Assembly (NCBI GenBank): GCA_036563665.1
Contig: DATCLY010000093.1
Span: 124,001 to 188,000 of the forward strand
DNA from: FEN-1219 sp036563665
GTDB lineage: Bacteria; Pseudomonadota; Gammaproteobacteria; Steroidobacterales; Rariloculaceae
Length of the DNA stretch: 64,000 bases
Direction of reading: 5' to 3'
The translations under genes and the position numbers were made by a program. Positions 36,924 through 44,254 of this stretch are shown here, one piece after another; within the stretch, counting starts at the first letter, position 1; each line of letters opens with the position of its first letter. The notes under the pieces are model-generated. The model had not been told where the DNA came from and ran no database searches. It was given only the letters and a program-made list of their open reading frames with translations.

Positions 36924-37280
36924 ATGCGGACGAATTCATCACGGCTGCCTTACACGCTCGCGATCGTCCTCGGCACGCTGCTGTGGACGATCACGGCGGC
37001 CGTCGGCGACAGGACCGAGCCGTGGGACACGCCCGAGTACTGGACCGTGGCCTATCCGCTCGCCATCGTGCTGGCCGGCGTGCTCGGCTACTGCTTCCCG
37101 CAACGCGCCTGGCGTTGGGCCCTGGCGCTCATGTTCACGCAGATGCTCGTGATGATGCTCGGCGGCTCCGGCTTCGGCCTGCTGCCGCTCGGGCTGGTGC
37201 TGCTCGGCGTGCTGTCGCTGCCCGCCGTCGGCGTCGCGGCGCTGGCCTCCAAGGTGGGCTCGCGCAGGGCGCGGCAATGA
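36924..37280 (+). CDS. Small membrane protein, 118 aa
   Basis: No family recognised. The protein begins MRTNSSRLPYTLAIVLGTLLW and has four hydrophobic segments: 9-24, 41-58 (VAYPLAIVLAGVLGYCF), 62-80 (ALALMFTQMLVMML) and 83-108 (LLPLGLVLLGVLSLPAVGVAALA). It ends with a basic tail KVGSRRARQ. It is probably an inner membrane protein. It converges with the sugar dehydrogenase gene, 1 bp apart, and lies 141 bp after argS. Confidence 0.65.
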   Translation: MRTNSSRLPYTLAIVLGTLLWTITAAVGDRTEPWDTPEYWTVAYPLAIVLAGVLGYCFPQRAWRWALALMFTQMLVMMLGGSGFGLLPLGLVLLGVLSLPAVGVAALASKVGSRRARQ

Positions 37281-37281
37281 G

Positions 37282-38466
37282 TCAGAGCGGCTCGATGCGG
37301 ATCAGCGCGCCGTCCTCGTGGTCGACTAGCACGTAGAGCAGCTCGTCGGGCCCCTGGCGGATGTCGCGCATGCGGTGCCGCCAGTCGCGGAGCAGGGCCT
37401 CGCGCCTGAGCTCCTCCATGTTCTCGTTGAACAGGATGCGCTCGATGTGGCCCGTGCCGATGATCTCCCCGGTGCGCAGCGACCCCACGAACACGTCGCC
37501 CTTCCATTTCGGGAGCTTGTCGCCCGTGTAGAAGGCCATGCCCGAGACCGCGATCGACGGCGTCCAGTAGACGATCGGGTCCTCGAAGCCGGGCGCCTGG
37601 AAGCGCTGCGAATGCCAGGGGCCTTGATACGTGCGGCCCAGGCTCACGAGCGGCCAGCCGTAGTTCGCGCCCGGCTTGAGCACGTTGATCTCGTCGCCGC
37701 CGTTCGGGCCGTTCTCGTTCTGCCAGATCTGCCCCGTGCGCGGATGCACGGCGAGGCCGAGCGTGGTACGGTGGCCCAGGGTGAAGATCTCCGGCTTGTA
37801 GCCTTCGAGCCCGACGAAGGGATTGTCGGGCGGCACGCCGCCCTCGTCGGTGATGCGCAGGATCTTGCCGCCGTGCGAGCCCGGGTCCTGGGCGCCGTCG
37901 CCGTTGGTGGAGAAATAGATCGTGCCGTCGGGGCCGAACACTAGGCGCGAGCGGTCGCCGGCGCCGGGATCGGTGACGAAGACGTCCTCGGTGCCCTCGA
38001 GGCCCTTGCCGTTCCATCGGCCGCGGGCGACCGCGATGGCCGATCGATCGTCGGGCAGCGGCTTGTGATACGTGAAATACACGTAGCGGTTCTCGGCGAA
38101 ATTCGGGTGCAGCGCGAGGTCGTTGAGCCCCGACCGGCGGTTCGGCTTCACGGGCGGAATGCCCGGCGCGGGCTCGGGATCGAGCACGCCGTCGCGGATC
38201 ACCCGCAACCTGCCGTCCTTCTCCGTGACGAGGATCACGCCGTCCGGCAGGAACGCCATGCTGTAGGGATGCACGAGCCCGCGCGCGACCACCACCACGC
38301 GGATGTCCATGCCTTCCGCCGTGTCGTAGACCTTGGGCTCGGTCGGCACGGGCGGCACGGCGAGCTCCGGTGCCACGGGAATGCCGTTCTCGAACGGGAC
38401 GGACTGCTGCGCGGCGGCGAGCGCGGGCAGCGAGAGCGACAGGGCGAGCGTGATGGTCGTTCTCAT
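37282..38466 (-). CDS. PQQ-dependent sugar dehydrogenase (glucose/sorbosone family)
   Basis: A 394-residue secreted beta-propeller with signal peptide MRTTITLALSLSLPALAAA. VVVARGLVHPYSMAFLPDG opens the GSDH fold. LNDLALHPNFAENRYVYFTY holds the catalytic-type His region, and QNENGPNGGDEINVLKPG and NYGWPLVSLG are the family's calcium/PQQ-proximal blocks. It oxidises aldose sugars in the periplasm when PQQ is available; related proteins (YliI/Asd) act on aldoses. No PQQ synthesis genes are in this window. Length is usual. The gene is monocistronic. Confidence 0.9.
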   Translation of the reverse strand: MRTTITLALSLSLPALAAAQQSVPFENGIPVAPELAVPPVPTEPKVYDTAEGMDIRVVVVARGLVHPYSMAFLPDGVILVTEKDGRLRVIRDGVLDPEPAPGIPPVKPNRRSGLNDLALHPNFAENRYVYFTYHKPLPDDRSAIAVARGRWNGKGLEGTEDVFVTDPGAGDRSRLVFGPDGTIYFSTNGDGAQDPGSHGGKILRITDEGGVPPDNPFVGLEGYKPEIFTLGHRTTLGLAVHPRTGQIWQNENGPNGGDEINVLKPGANYGWPLVSLGRTYQGPWHSQRFQAPGFEDPIVYWTPSIAVSGMAFYTGDKLPKWKGDVFVGSLRTGEIIGTGHIERILFNENMEELRREALLRDWRHRMRDIRQGPDELLYVLVDHEDGALIRIEPL

Positions 38467-38563
38467 GGTTCTCTTGGCCGTGCGAAACAGGCGCTATGGT
38501 ACGGAAAACGGACCGCCGCGGGGGCGCTTTCGGGGCGCCCGAGCCGCCGCGCCCAGGCGCTCC

Positions 38564-39247
38564 TCAGCTGCGTGCTCGAGCGCGCCGCGCCGGGCGCCCC
38601 GAGCGCGCGACGTCCAGCGTCGTCTTCGCCTTGTACTCGCAGAGGTCGCGGATCACGCACTCGGGGCACTTCGGCTTGCGTGCGACGCACACGTAGCGGC
38701 CGTGCAGGATGAGCCAGTGATGCGCGTTGCGCTTGAACTCGGGCGGCGTCGTGGCGTCGAGCTTGCGCTCCACTTCCTCGGGCGTGGCGCCGGGGGCGAG
38801 GCCGGTGCGGTTCGCCACGCGGAACACGTGCGTGTCCACGGCGATGGTCGGCTCGCCGAACGCGCTGTTCAGGATCACGTTGGCCGTCTTGCGCCCTACG
38901 CCGGGCAGTGCCTGTAACGCCTCCCGGTCGCGGGGCACCTCGCCGCCGTGGCGCTCCACGAGGATGCGGCACGTCTTGATGATGTTCTTCGCCTTGGTGT
39001 TGAAGAGCCCGATGGTCTGGATGTAGCGCTTCAGGCCCTCCTCGCCGAGGGCGAGCATGGCCGCCGGCGTGGGCGCGGCCTTGAACAGCGCCGGCGTCGC
39101 CTTGTTGACCCCCGCGTCGGTGGACTGTGCGGACAGGATCACGGCCACGAGCAGCTCGAACGGCGTGCTGAAGTGCAGCTCCGTCTTGGGGTCGGGGTTC
39201 GCGGCGGCCAGACGCTCGAAGATCCGCCGGCGCTTGGCGGCGTTCAC
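38564..39247 (-). CDS. nth: Endonuclease III
   Basis: A 227-residue DNA glycosylase/AP lyase. LLVAVILSAQSTDAGVNKAT, the helix-hairpin-helix LPGVGRKTANVILNSAFG with catalytic Lys, VDTHVFRVANRTGLA with catalytic Asp, and the [4Fe-4S] ligands in CVARKPKCPECVIRDLC are all present. It removes oxidised pyrimidines in base excision repair. GTG start overlapping the rsxE stop. It is the last gene of the metG-rsx-nth row, the standard gammaproteobacterial order. A 10-residue basic tail follows the iron-sulfur loop. Confidence 0.96.
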   Translation of the reverse strand: MNAAKRRRIFERLAAANPDPKTELHFSTPFELLVAVILSAQSTDAGVNKATPALFKAAPTPAAMLALGEEGLKRYIQTIGLFNTKAKNIIKTCRILVERHGGEVPRDREALQALPGVGRKTANVILNSAFGEPTIAVDTHVFRVANRTGLAPGATPEEVERKLDATTPPEFKRNAHHWLILHGRYVCVARKPKCPECVIRDLCEYKAKTTLDVARSGRPARRARARS

Positions 39248-39972
39248 GAAGGGCGCCCCTGCGCGGCGCGCCGCTCGCGGACGCGCGCGGTGTGCTCCTG
39301 CAGCAGGTTGCGCAGCGCGAGCAGCGCCGCGAGGCCGAAGAACGCGCCCGGCGGCAGCACGGCTACGAGCATGCCGTCGAACGGCAGGCGCACCGCCCAG
39401 TCCTCGGCGCCCGGGCCGGCCAGCATGGCGGCGCCCGAGAGCAGCGTCCCGCGCCCGAGGATCTCGCGCAGCGCGCCCAAGGTGACCAGCACGAACAGGA
39501 AGCCCGCGCCGGCTGCCAGGCCCGCCACCGCCGCCTCGTGCACGGGGCGGCGGCTCGCGACGGTTTCGGCCTGCGCGAGCAGGGCGCAATTGGTGACGAT
39601 GAGCGGGATGAAGAGCCCGAGCGTCTGATGCAGGTCGTCGAAGAACGCGTTCGTGAGCAGGTCGATGCAGGTCACGAGCGACGCGATGATCAGCACGAAC
39701 AGCGGGATGCGCACGGCCGGCGCGATGGAGCCCTTGAGCAGCGAGATCAACGAGTTGGTCACGAGCAGCACGGCCGCCGTGGCGAGGCCGAGCGCGAAGC
39801 CGTTCACGACCGTCGTCGTGATCGCGAGTAAGGGGCAGAGCCCGAGCATCTGCACGAGCGCGGGATTGCTCTCCCAGAGGCCCGCGAGCAGCCGTTCGCG
39901 CTCGCCGGCCTGCTCGATCGGGGCGTCAAGGGGCGCCGCCGGGGGCGGGATTCGGCTCGGTTCGGCGCTCAT
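39244..39972 (-). CDS. rsxE: Electron transport complex subunit RsxE/RnfE
   Basis: A 242-residue membrane protein, RnfE/NqrD family. GLWESNPALVQMLGLCPLLAITTTVVNGFALGLA is the conserved entry with the membrane Cys. IPLFVLIIASLVTCIDLLTNAFF and LGLFIPLIVTNCALLAQAE contain the second conserved Cys region that binds an iron-sulfur centre between RnfA and RnfE. The start at ATG 39972 lies 47 bases inside rsxG. It is part of the RsxABCDGE complex that uses NADH to reduce SoxR or ferredoxin, and ends in a four-base overlap with nth. Confidence 0.95.
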   Translation of the reverse strand: MSAEPSRIPPPAAPLDAPIEQAGERERLLAGLWESNPALVQMLGLCPLLAITTTVVNGFALGLATAAVLLVTNSLISLLKGSIAPAVRIPLFVLIIASLVTCIDLLTNAFFDDLHQTLGLFIPLIVTNCALLAQAETVASRRPVHEAAVAGLAAGAGFLFVLVTLGALREILGRGTLLSGAAMLAGPGAEDWAVRLPFDGMLVAVLPPGAFFGLAALLALRNLLQEHTARVRERRAAQGRPS

Positions 39973-40627
39973 CGGGCTCAACGTCTTCCGGCATGGCGGG
40001 CGGCGCGTCGCGAGCGGCGGCGAAGAGCTCGTCGCGATGCGCCGCGAAGTATAGCAGCGTGCCGTGCACGGCCTCGACGACGGCGCGGGACGTGATCGTC
40101 GCGCCCGTGATCGAATCGAACGGGCCGCCTTCCTTGTCGAGCGCCCAGAGCTCCGGCTCCGTGAGCCGCTTGCCGTCGAACTGCGTGATCCACGGCGACT
40201 TGTCGATCTCGATGGCGTCGCCCAGGCCCGGCGTCTCGCGGTGCGAGACCACCCGCACGCCCGTGACGGTGCCGTCGGCGGAGAGGCCGATCAGCAGCCG
40301 GATCGGCGCGTTGTAGCCGTCCGGCGCGCTGCTCGCGAACACCGCCGCCACGGGCCGGCCGCCTTCGAAGGCCACGAACACGTCCGTGCCGTCGTCGCTC
40401 CCGAGGAGCTCGCGATCGCGGACGGTCAGGCGAACGGTATCGAGGTCGCGGTCGCGCAGCGCCGGGTCGAGCACGCTCGCGAGCGTGCGCACGAGCCTCG
40501 CGCGCTCGTTGGCCGCGATGCGGTCCTTGCTGAGCTCGTAGCTCGCGCTCAGGAGCAGCGCGGCGGCCACGGCGACAACCCCCACCACGAGCACCGTCCG
40601 CACCGCGCTACCCGCGCCGGTGGCCAT
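39926..40627 (-). CDS. rsxG: Electron transport complex subunit RsxG/RnfG
   Basis: A 233-residue protein with one N-terminal membrane helix (AVRTVLVVGVVAVAAALLLSA) and a periplasmic FMN-binding domain. VRVVSHRETPGLGDAIE and the flavin attachment motif DSITGATITSRAVV (Thr after GA) are clear. It carries covalent FMN and passes electrons in the Rnf complex. The C-terminal 30 residues, rich in Pro/Asp/Glu, are an extension that overlaps the start of rsxE. It overlaps rsxD by 20 bases. Confidence 0.95.
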   Translation of the reverse strand: MATGAGSAVRTVLVVGVVAVAAALLLSASYELSKDRIAANERARLVRTLASVLDPALRDRDLDTVRLTVRDRELLGSDDGTDVFVAFEGGRPVAAVFASSAPDGYNAPIRLLIGLSADGTVTGVRVVSHRETPGLGDAIEIDKSPWITQFDGKRLTEPELWALDKEGGPFDSITGATITSRAVVEAVHGTLLYFAAHRDELFAAARDAPPAMPEDVEPDERRTEPNPAPGGAP

Positions 40628-41648
40628 AGATGTGCCCTCTCGTGTACCGGTCGATCAACGGCACCGCGGCGTTCATGAGCAGGACCGCGAACGCGAAGCC
40701 GTCGGGGTAGCCGCCCCACGTGCGGATGGCGTAGGTGAGCACCCCGATCGCGGCGCCGTAGACGAGCCTACCGCGATCGGTGGTGGCCGCCGAGACGGGG
40801 TCGGTGGCGATGAAGAAGGCGCCCAGGATCGTGGCGCCGCTGAAGAGGTGGAAGCTCGCGGGCGCGAAGCGCTCCGCGTCGATGAGGTTGAAGAGCAGGG
40901 CGGGGCCCAGGAGCCCCGCGAGCACGGCCACGGGGATGTGCCAGCGGATCGTGTTCGTGTAGAGCAGATACAGGCCGCCCAGGGCGATGAAGTTGTTGAT
41001 CCACTCCCAGCCCCGGCCGCCGAAGTCCCCGAACAGCGAGCTCGTGCGGATCTGGGCGAAGCTGCTTCCTCCCCGGACGCCTTCCTTCACCAGGTCGAGC
41101 GGCGTGGCGCGCGTGAGCGCATCCACCGTGAGCTCGGGCGGCAGGATGCCGCCCAGCGCGTAGTTCAGGTGCTCGGGGAAGGTCAGGTAGCGGTAGTCGA
41201 TGTCGCCCATGCGCGGCGGGAGCCACTGCGTCATCTCCACGGGAAAGGACACGAGCAGCACCACGTAGCCCACCATCGCCGGGTTGAACACGTTGCGGCC
41301 GAGCCCCCCGTAGAGATGCTTGCCGAGCACCACCGCGGCCGCGGCGCCGAGCATCGGAATCCAGATCGGCACGAGCGGCGGGATGGCGAACACGAGCAGC
41401 GCCGCAGTGACGAGCGCGCTCCCATCGCGCAGCGCGCGGCGCGTGCCGCGGCCGCGCAGCCGCAGCACGGCGGCCTCGGCGAGCAGCGCCGTCACCGCCG
41501 CCGCGGCGAAATTGATCATGAGGCCCCAGCCGAAGAACCCGCTGTGCACGACGGCGGCCGGCAGCAGCGCCACGAGAACGCGGCGCATGACCTGCGGCAC
41601 GCTCACGGCCGGCGGCGCGTGCGGGGCGGGAGCCGTCTCGAATTGCAT
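40608..41648 (-). CDS. rsxD: Electron transport complex subunit RsxD/RnfD
   Basis: A 346-residue membrane protein of the RnfD/NqrB family with about ten helices. GKHLYGGLGRNVFNPAMVGYV is the hallmark. DALTRATPLDLVK carries the Thr that takes covalent FMN, and SGATILGAFFIATDPVSA is near the riboflavin site. Inner membrane subunit of the Rnf/Rsx ion-translocating NADH:acceptor oxidoreductase. Downstream of rsxC by 3 bp and overlapping rsxG. Confidence 0.96.
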   Translation of the reverse strand: MQFETAPAPHAPPAVSVPQVMRRVLVALLPAAVVHSGFFGWGLMINFAAAAVTALLAEAAVLRLRGRGTRRALRDGSALVTAALLVFAIPPLVPIWIPMLGAAAAVVLGKHLYGGLGRNVFNPAMVGYVVLLVSFPVEMTQWLPPRMGDIDYRYLTFPEHLNYALGGILPPELTVDALTRATPLDLVKEGVRGGSSFAQIRTSSLFGDFGGRGWEWINNFIALGGLYLLYTNTIRWHIPVAVLAGLLGPALLFNLIDAERFAPASFHLFSGATILGAFFIATDPVSAATTDRGRLVYGAAIGVLTYAIRTWGGYPDGFAFAVLLMNAAVPLIDRYTRGHIYGHRRG

Positions 41649-41651
41649 CGG

Positions 41652-43184
41652 CTAGTCGGGTTCCCGTCCCTGCTCCCGGCGTTCGCGGGCCCGGCGCACG
41701 GCCTCCTCGATGGCCTTCCTGCCGCTCTCGGGGTCGTGGCGCACGGCTTCCTTGAGGGCCTGGCGGATCTCGGCCTCGCGCCGCTCCGCGTCCGCGCGGC
41801 GCTGCTCGCGCCGCTTCACGCGCGCTTCCGTCTCGGCCGCGAAGCGCTCGCGCTCCTCGTGCAGCGCGTACTCGCGTTTGGCCACGCGAAAGCGCTCCGT
41901 GAGCCGGATCTGGCTCGGGCAGACCACGTCGCAGCAGCCGCATTCGATGCAATCGAAGAGCCCGAGCGCGTCCAGGTCCTCCATGTCGTGCGCCTCGGCG
42001 GCGGACAGGAGCTCCTGGGGCAGGAGGCCGGCCGGGCACGCGGACGCGCAGTCGCCGCAGCGAATGCAGGGCCATTCGTCCTCGTCGGCCCGCACCTCGT
42101 CCGCGCCGGCGGCGAAGATGCAGTTCACCGCCTTGGTCACGGGCAGATCATCGTCCGGCACGGCGTAGCCCATCATGCTGCCGCCGACCACGAGCCGCGC
42201 CACGTCGTCGGTGTAGCCGCCGCAGAGCGCCACGAGCTCCGCGAACGGCGTGCCGAGCGGCGCGAGCACGTTCTGCGGCTGCCGCACGCCCTTGCCCGTC
42301 ACGGTGACCACTCGGGCGATCAGCGGCTCCCCGGCGTCGAGCCAGCGGGCGAGCGCGTACGCGGTCCCCACGTTCTGGCACACGTAGCCGATGTCGATGG
42401 GGTAGCCGCCGCTCGGCACCTCCTCGCCGGTCAGGAGCTCGATGAGCTGCCGCTCGCCGCCGGCGGGGTAGACCGTGCGCACTTCCGCGAGCCGCAGCCG
42501 CGGATCGCCCACGGCGCGCGCGGCCGCGGCCAGGGCCTCGATGGCGCGAGGCTTGTCGCGCTCGACGGCCATGATGCAGAGCGGCGCGCCGAGCAGGTCG
42601 GCCATGGCGAGCGCGCCGGCGACGATCTCCGGGGCCGCCTCGCGCATGAGCATGTCGTCGCAGCTGATGTAGGGCTCGCACTCCGCGCCGTTCACGATGA
42701 GCGCCTTGCACTCGCCGCTCACGGCGAGCTTGTCGGCCGTGGGGAACACGGCGCCGCCGAGCCCCGCGAGGCCGCCGTCGCGCAGCACGCGGAGGCGCTC
42801 CTCCCGCGTCGCCGGCCAGCCCGGCGGCGCGAGGTCGGCCGGCTGGTCGAGGCCGTCCGCCTCGACCACCACGCAGAGCGACCGTTCGAGCCCTTTGCCT
42901 CCCGGCACCGTCCGTTCCTCGATGGCGCGCACGCGCCCCGACGTCGACGCGTGCACGGCGGCGGACGGCGGCGACCCGGGCGCCGCCACGAGCTGCCCCT
43001 TCCGCACCTCGTCGCCCACGGCGACCACGGGCACGGCGGGGGAGCCGCGGTGCTGCTTCAACGCGAGCACCACCTGTCTGGGCACGAAGCCGCGGCGAAT
43101 GCCGGTGGCGGTGGATTGCGTCTTGTTCGCGAGCAGGCGGATGCCGCCCGTCAGCTTGCGTTCGAGGGTGTACTCAAGCTCCAC
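41652..43184 (-). CDS. rsxC: Electron transport complex subunit RsxC/RnfC
   Basis: A 510-residue peripheral subunit. FVPRQVVLALKQHRG is near the N-terminus, then the Rossmann/NADH-FMN domain GGLAGLGGAVFPTADKL and IVNGAECEPYISCDD. PVTKAVNCIF follows, and two ferredoxin-type clusters have Cys373/376/379 and Cys412/415/418 each followed by CP. The C-terminal 95 residues are a charged helix with Arg/Glu repeats (RREQRRADAERREAEIRQAL), a feature seen in long RnfC forms. It takes electrons from NADH. GTG start, overlapping rsxB by 11 bases. Confidence 0.95.
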   Translation of the reverse strand: MELEYTLERKLTGGIRLLANKTQSTATGIRRGFVPRQVVLALKQHRGSPAVPVVAVGDEVRKGQLVAAPGSPPSAAVHASTSGRVRAIEERTVPGGKGLERSLCVVVEADGLDQPADLAPPGWPATREERLRVLRDGGLAGLGGAVFPTADKLAVSGECKALIVNGAECEPYISCDDMLMREAAPEIVAGALAMADLLGAPLCIMAVERDKPRAIEALAAAARAVGDPRLRLAEVRTVYPAGGERQLIELLTGEEVPSGGYPIDIGYVCQNVGTAYALARWLDAGEPLIARVVTVTGKGVRQPQNVLAPLGTPFAELVALCGGYTDDVARLVVGGSMMGYAVPDDDLPVTKAVNCIFAAGADEVRADEDEWPCIRCGDCASACPAGLLPQELLSAAEAHDMEDLDALGLFDCIECGCCDVVCPSQIRLTERFRVAKREYALHEERERFAAETEARVKRREQRRADAERREAEIRQALKEAVRHDPESGRKAIEEAVRRARERREQGREPD

Positions 43185-43671
43185 GCGGCACCATCGAGAT
43201 GCAGTCCACCGGGCAAGGCGGCAGGCAGAGCTCGCACCCCGTGCAGTACGCACGGATCACGCCGTGCAGCGCCTGCGGAATGCCCACGATCGCGTCCACG
43301 GGGCACGCCCGAGCGCACAGGTTGCAGCCGATGCAGGCGTCCTCGTCGATCTCGGCGACGCGCTCGAGGCTCGCGGTGCCGCGGCTCGTGTCGAGGGGCA
43401 GCGGCTCGCGGCCGAGCAGCTCGGCGAGGCGCCGCACCGTCTGCTCGCCGCCCGGCGGGCACAGGTTGATGTCGGCCGCGCCGCTCGCGACCGCGGCCGC
43501 GTACGGCCGGCAGCCCGGGTAGCCGCATTGCGCGCACTGGATGCGCGGCAGCAGGCGCTCGATGCGCTCGGTGAGCTCGTCCCCGCGCCGCGGCAGCAGC
43601 CGCTCGGCGGACACGAGGAGCGCGGCCAGCGCGACAGCGAGCCCTCCGAGGATGACGGCCGCGGACAACAT
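43174..43671 (-). CDS. rsxB: Electron transport complex subunit RsxB/RnfB
   Basis: A 165-residue ferredoxin-like subunit. One N-terminal membrane helix is followed by the 4Fe-4S domain with Cys46, Cys49, Cys54 and Cys71 (CAQCGYPGC...NLCPPGG). Two ferredoxin clusters CIGCNLCARACP and CTGCELCLPPCP complete it. It passes electrons from RsxC toward the membrane subunits or SoxR. The start ATG shares one base with the rsxA stop (TGATG). Confidence 0.96.
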   Translation of the reverse strand: MLSAAVILGGLAVALAALLVSAERLLPRRGDELTERIERLLPRIQCAQCGYPGCRPYAAAVASGAADINLCPPGGEQTVRRLAELLGREPLPLDTSRGTASLERVAEIDEDACIGCNLCARACPVDAIVGIPQALHGVIRAYCTGCELCLPPCPVDCISMVPRGA

Positions 43672-44252
43672 CAGAGCCGCGCGAAGCCCGCGAACCCGAG
43701 GAAGGCGAGCGACATGATCCCCGCGGTCACGAGTGCGATGGCGCTGCCGCGGAACGGCCGCGGCACGTCCGCGCGGTCCACGCGCCGCCGCAGCCCCGCG
43801 AGCAGCACGAGCACGAGCGCGAAGCCGAGCGCGGCGCCCGCGCCGTAGAAGAGCGCCGCCACGAAGCTGCGGCTCGCGGCCGAGTTGAGCAGCGCCACGC
43901 CGAGCACCGCGCAGTTGCTCGCGATGAGCGGGATGTAGAGGCCGAGCAGCCGGTGCAGCAGCGGCGAGAACCGCCGGATCACGAGCTCGGTGAGCTGCAC
44001 GGCCCCGCCGATGATGAGGATGAACGCGACGAGCTTGAGGTACTCGAGCTCGAAGGGCGCGAGCAGGAAGCGCTCCGCGAGATAGGCGAGGCCCGAGGCG
44101 GTGGTGAGCACGAGCCCGGTGGCGAGCCCCATCCCAACCGCGCCCTCCACGCGGCGCGACGCGCCCATGAACGGGCAGAGGCCGAGGAACTGCACGAGCA
44201 CGAAGTTGTTGACGAGCGCAGCTCCGATGACGATGAGCATGAGCTCGGTCAC
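43671..44252 (-). CDS. rsxA: Electron transport complex subunit RsxA/RnfA
   Basis: A 193-residue membrane protein with six helices. The GTG start gives MTELMLIVIGAALVNNFVLV, which aligns in length with known RnfA starts. VQFLGLCPFMGAS contains the conserved Cys; LGLYIPLIASNCAVLG the second. It pairs with RsxE around a membrane iron-sulfur centre. It starts 2 bp after the metG stop and opens the rsxABCDGE row. Confidence 0.96.
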   Translation of the reverse strand: MTELMLIVIGAALVNNFVLVQFLGLCPFMGASRRVEGAVGMGLATGLVLTTASGLAYLAERFLLAPFELEYLKLVAFILIIGGAVQLTELVIRRFSPLLHRLLGLYIPLIASNCAVLGVALLNSAASRSFVAALFYGAGAALGFALVLVLLAGLRRRVDRADVPRPFRGSAIALVTAGIMSLAFLGFAGFARL

Positions 44253-44254
44253 GG

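Noticed and set aside
40620..43469. A 949-codon open frame on the plus strand across rsxD and rsxC
   Set aside because: It is antisense to two well-recognised genes, has low-complexity composition and no recognisable motif.
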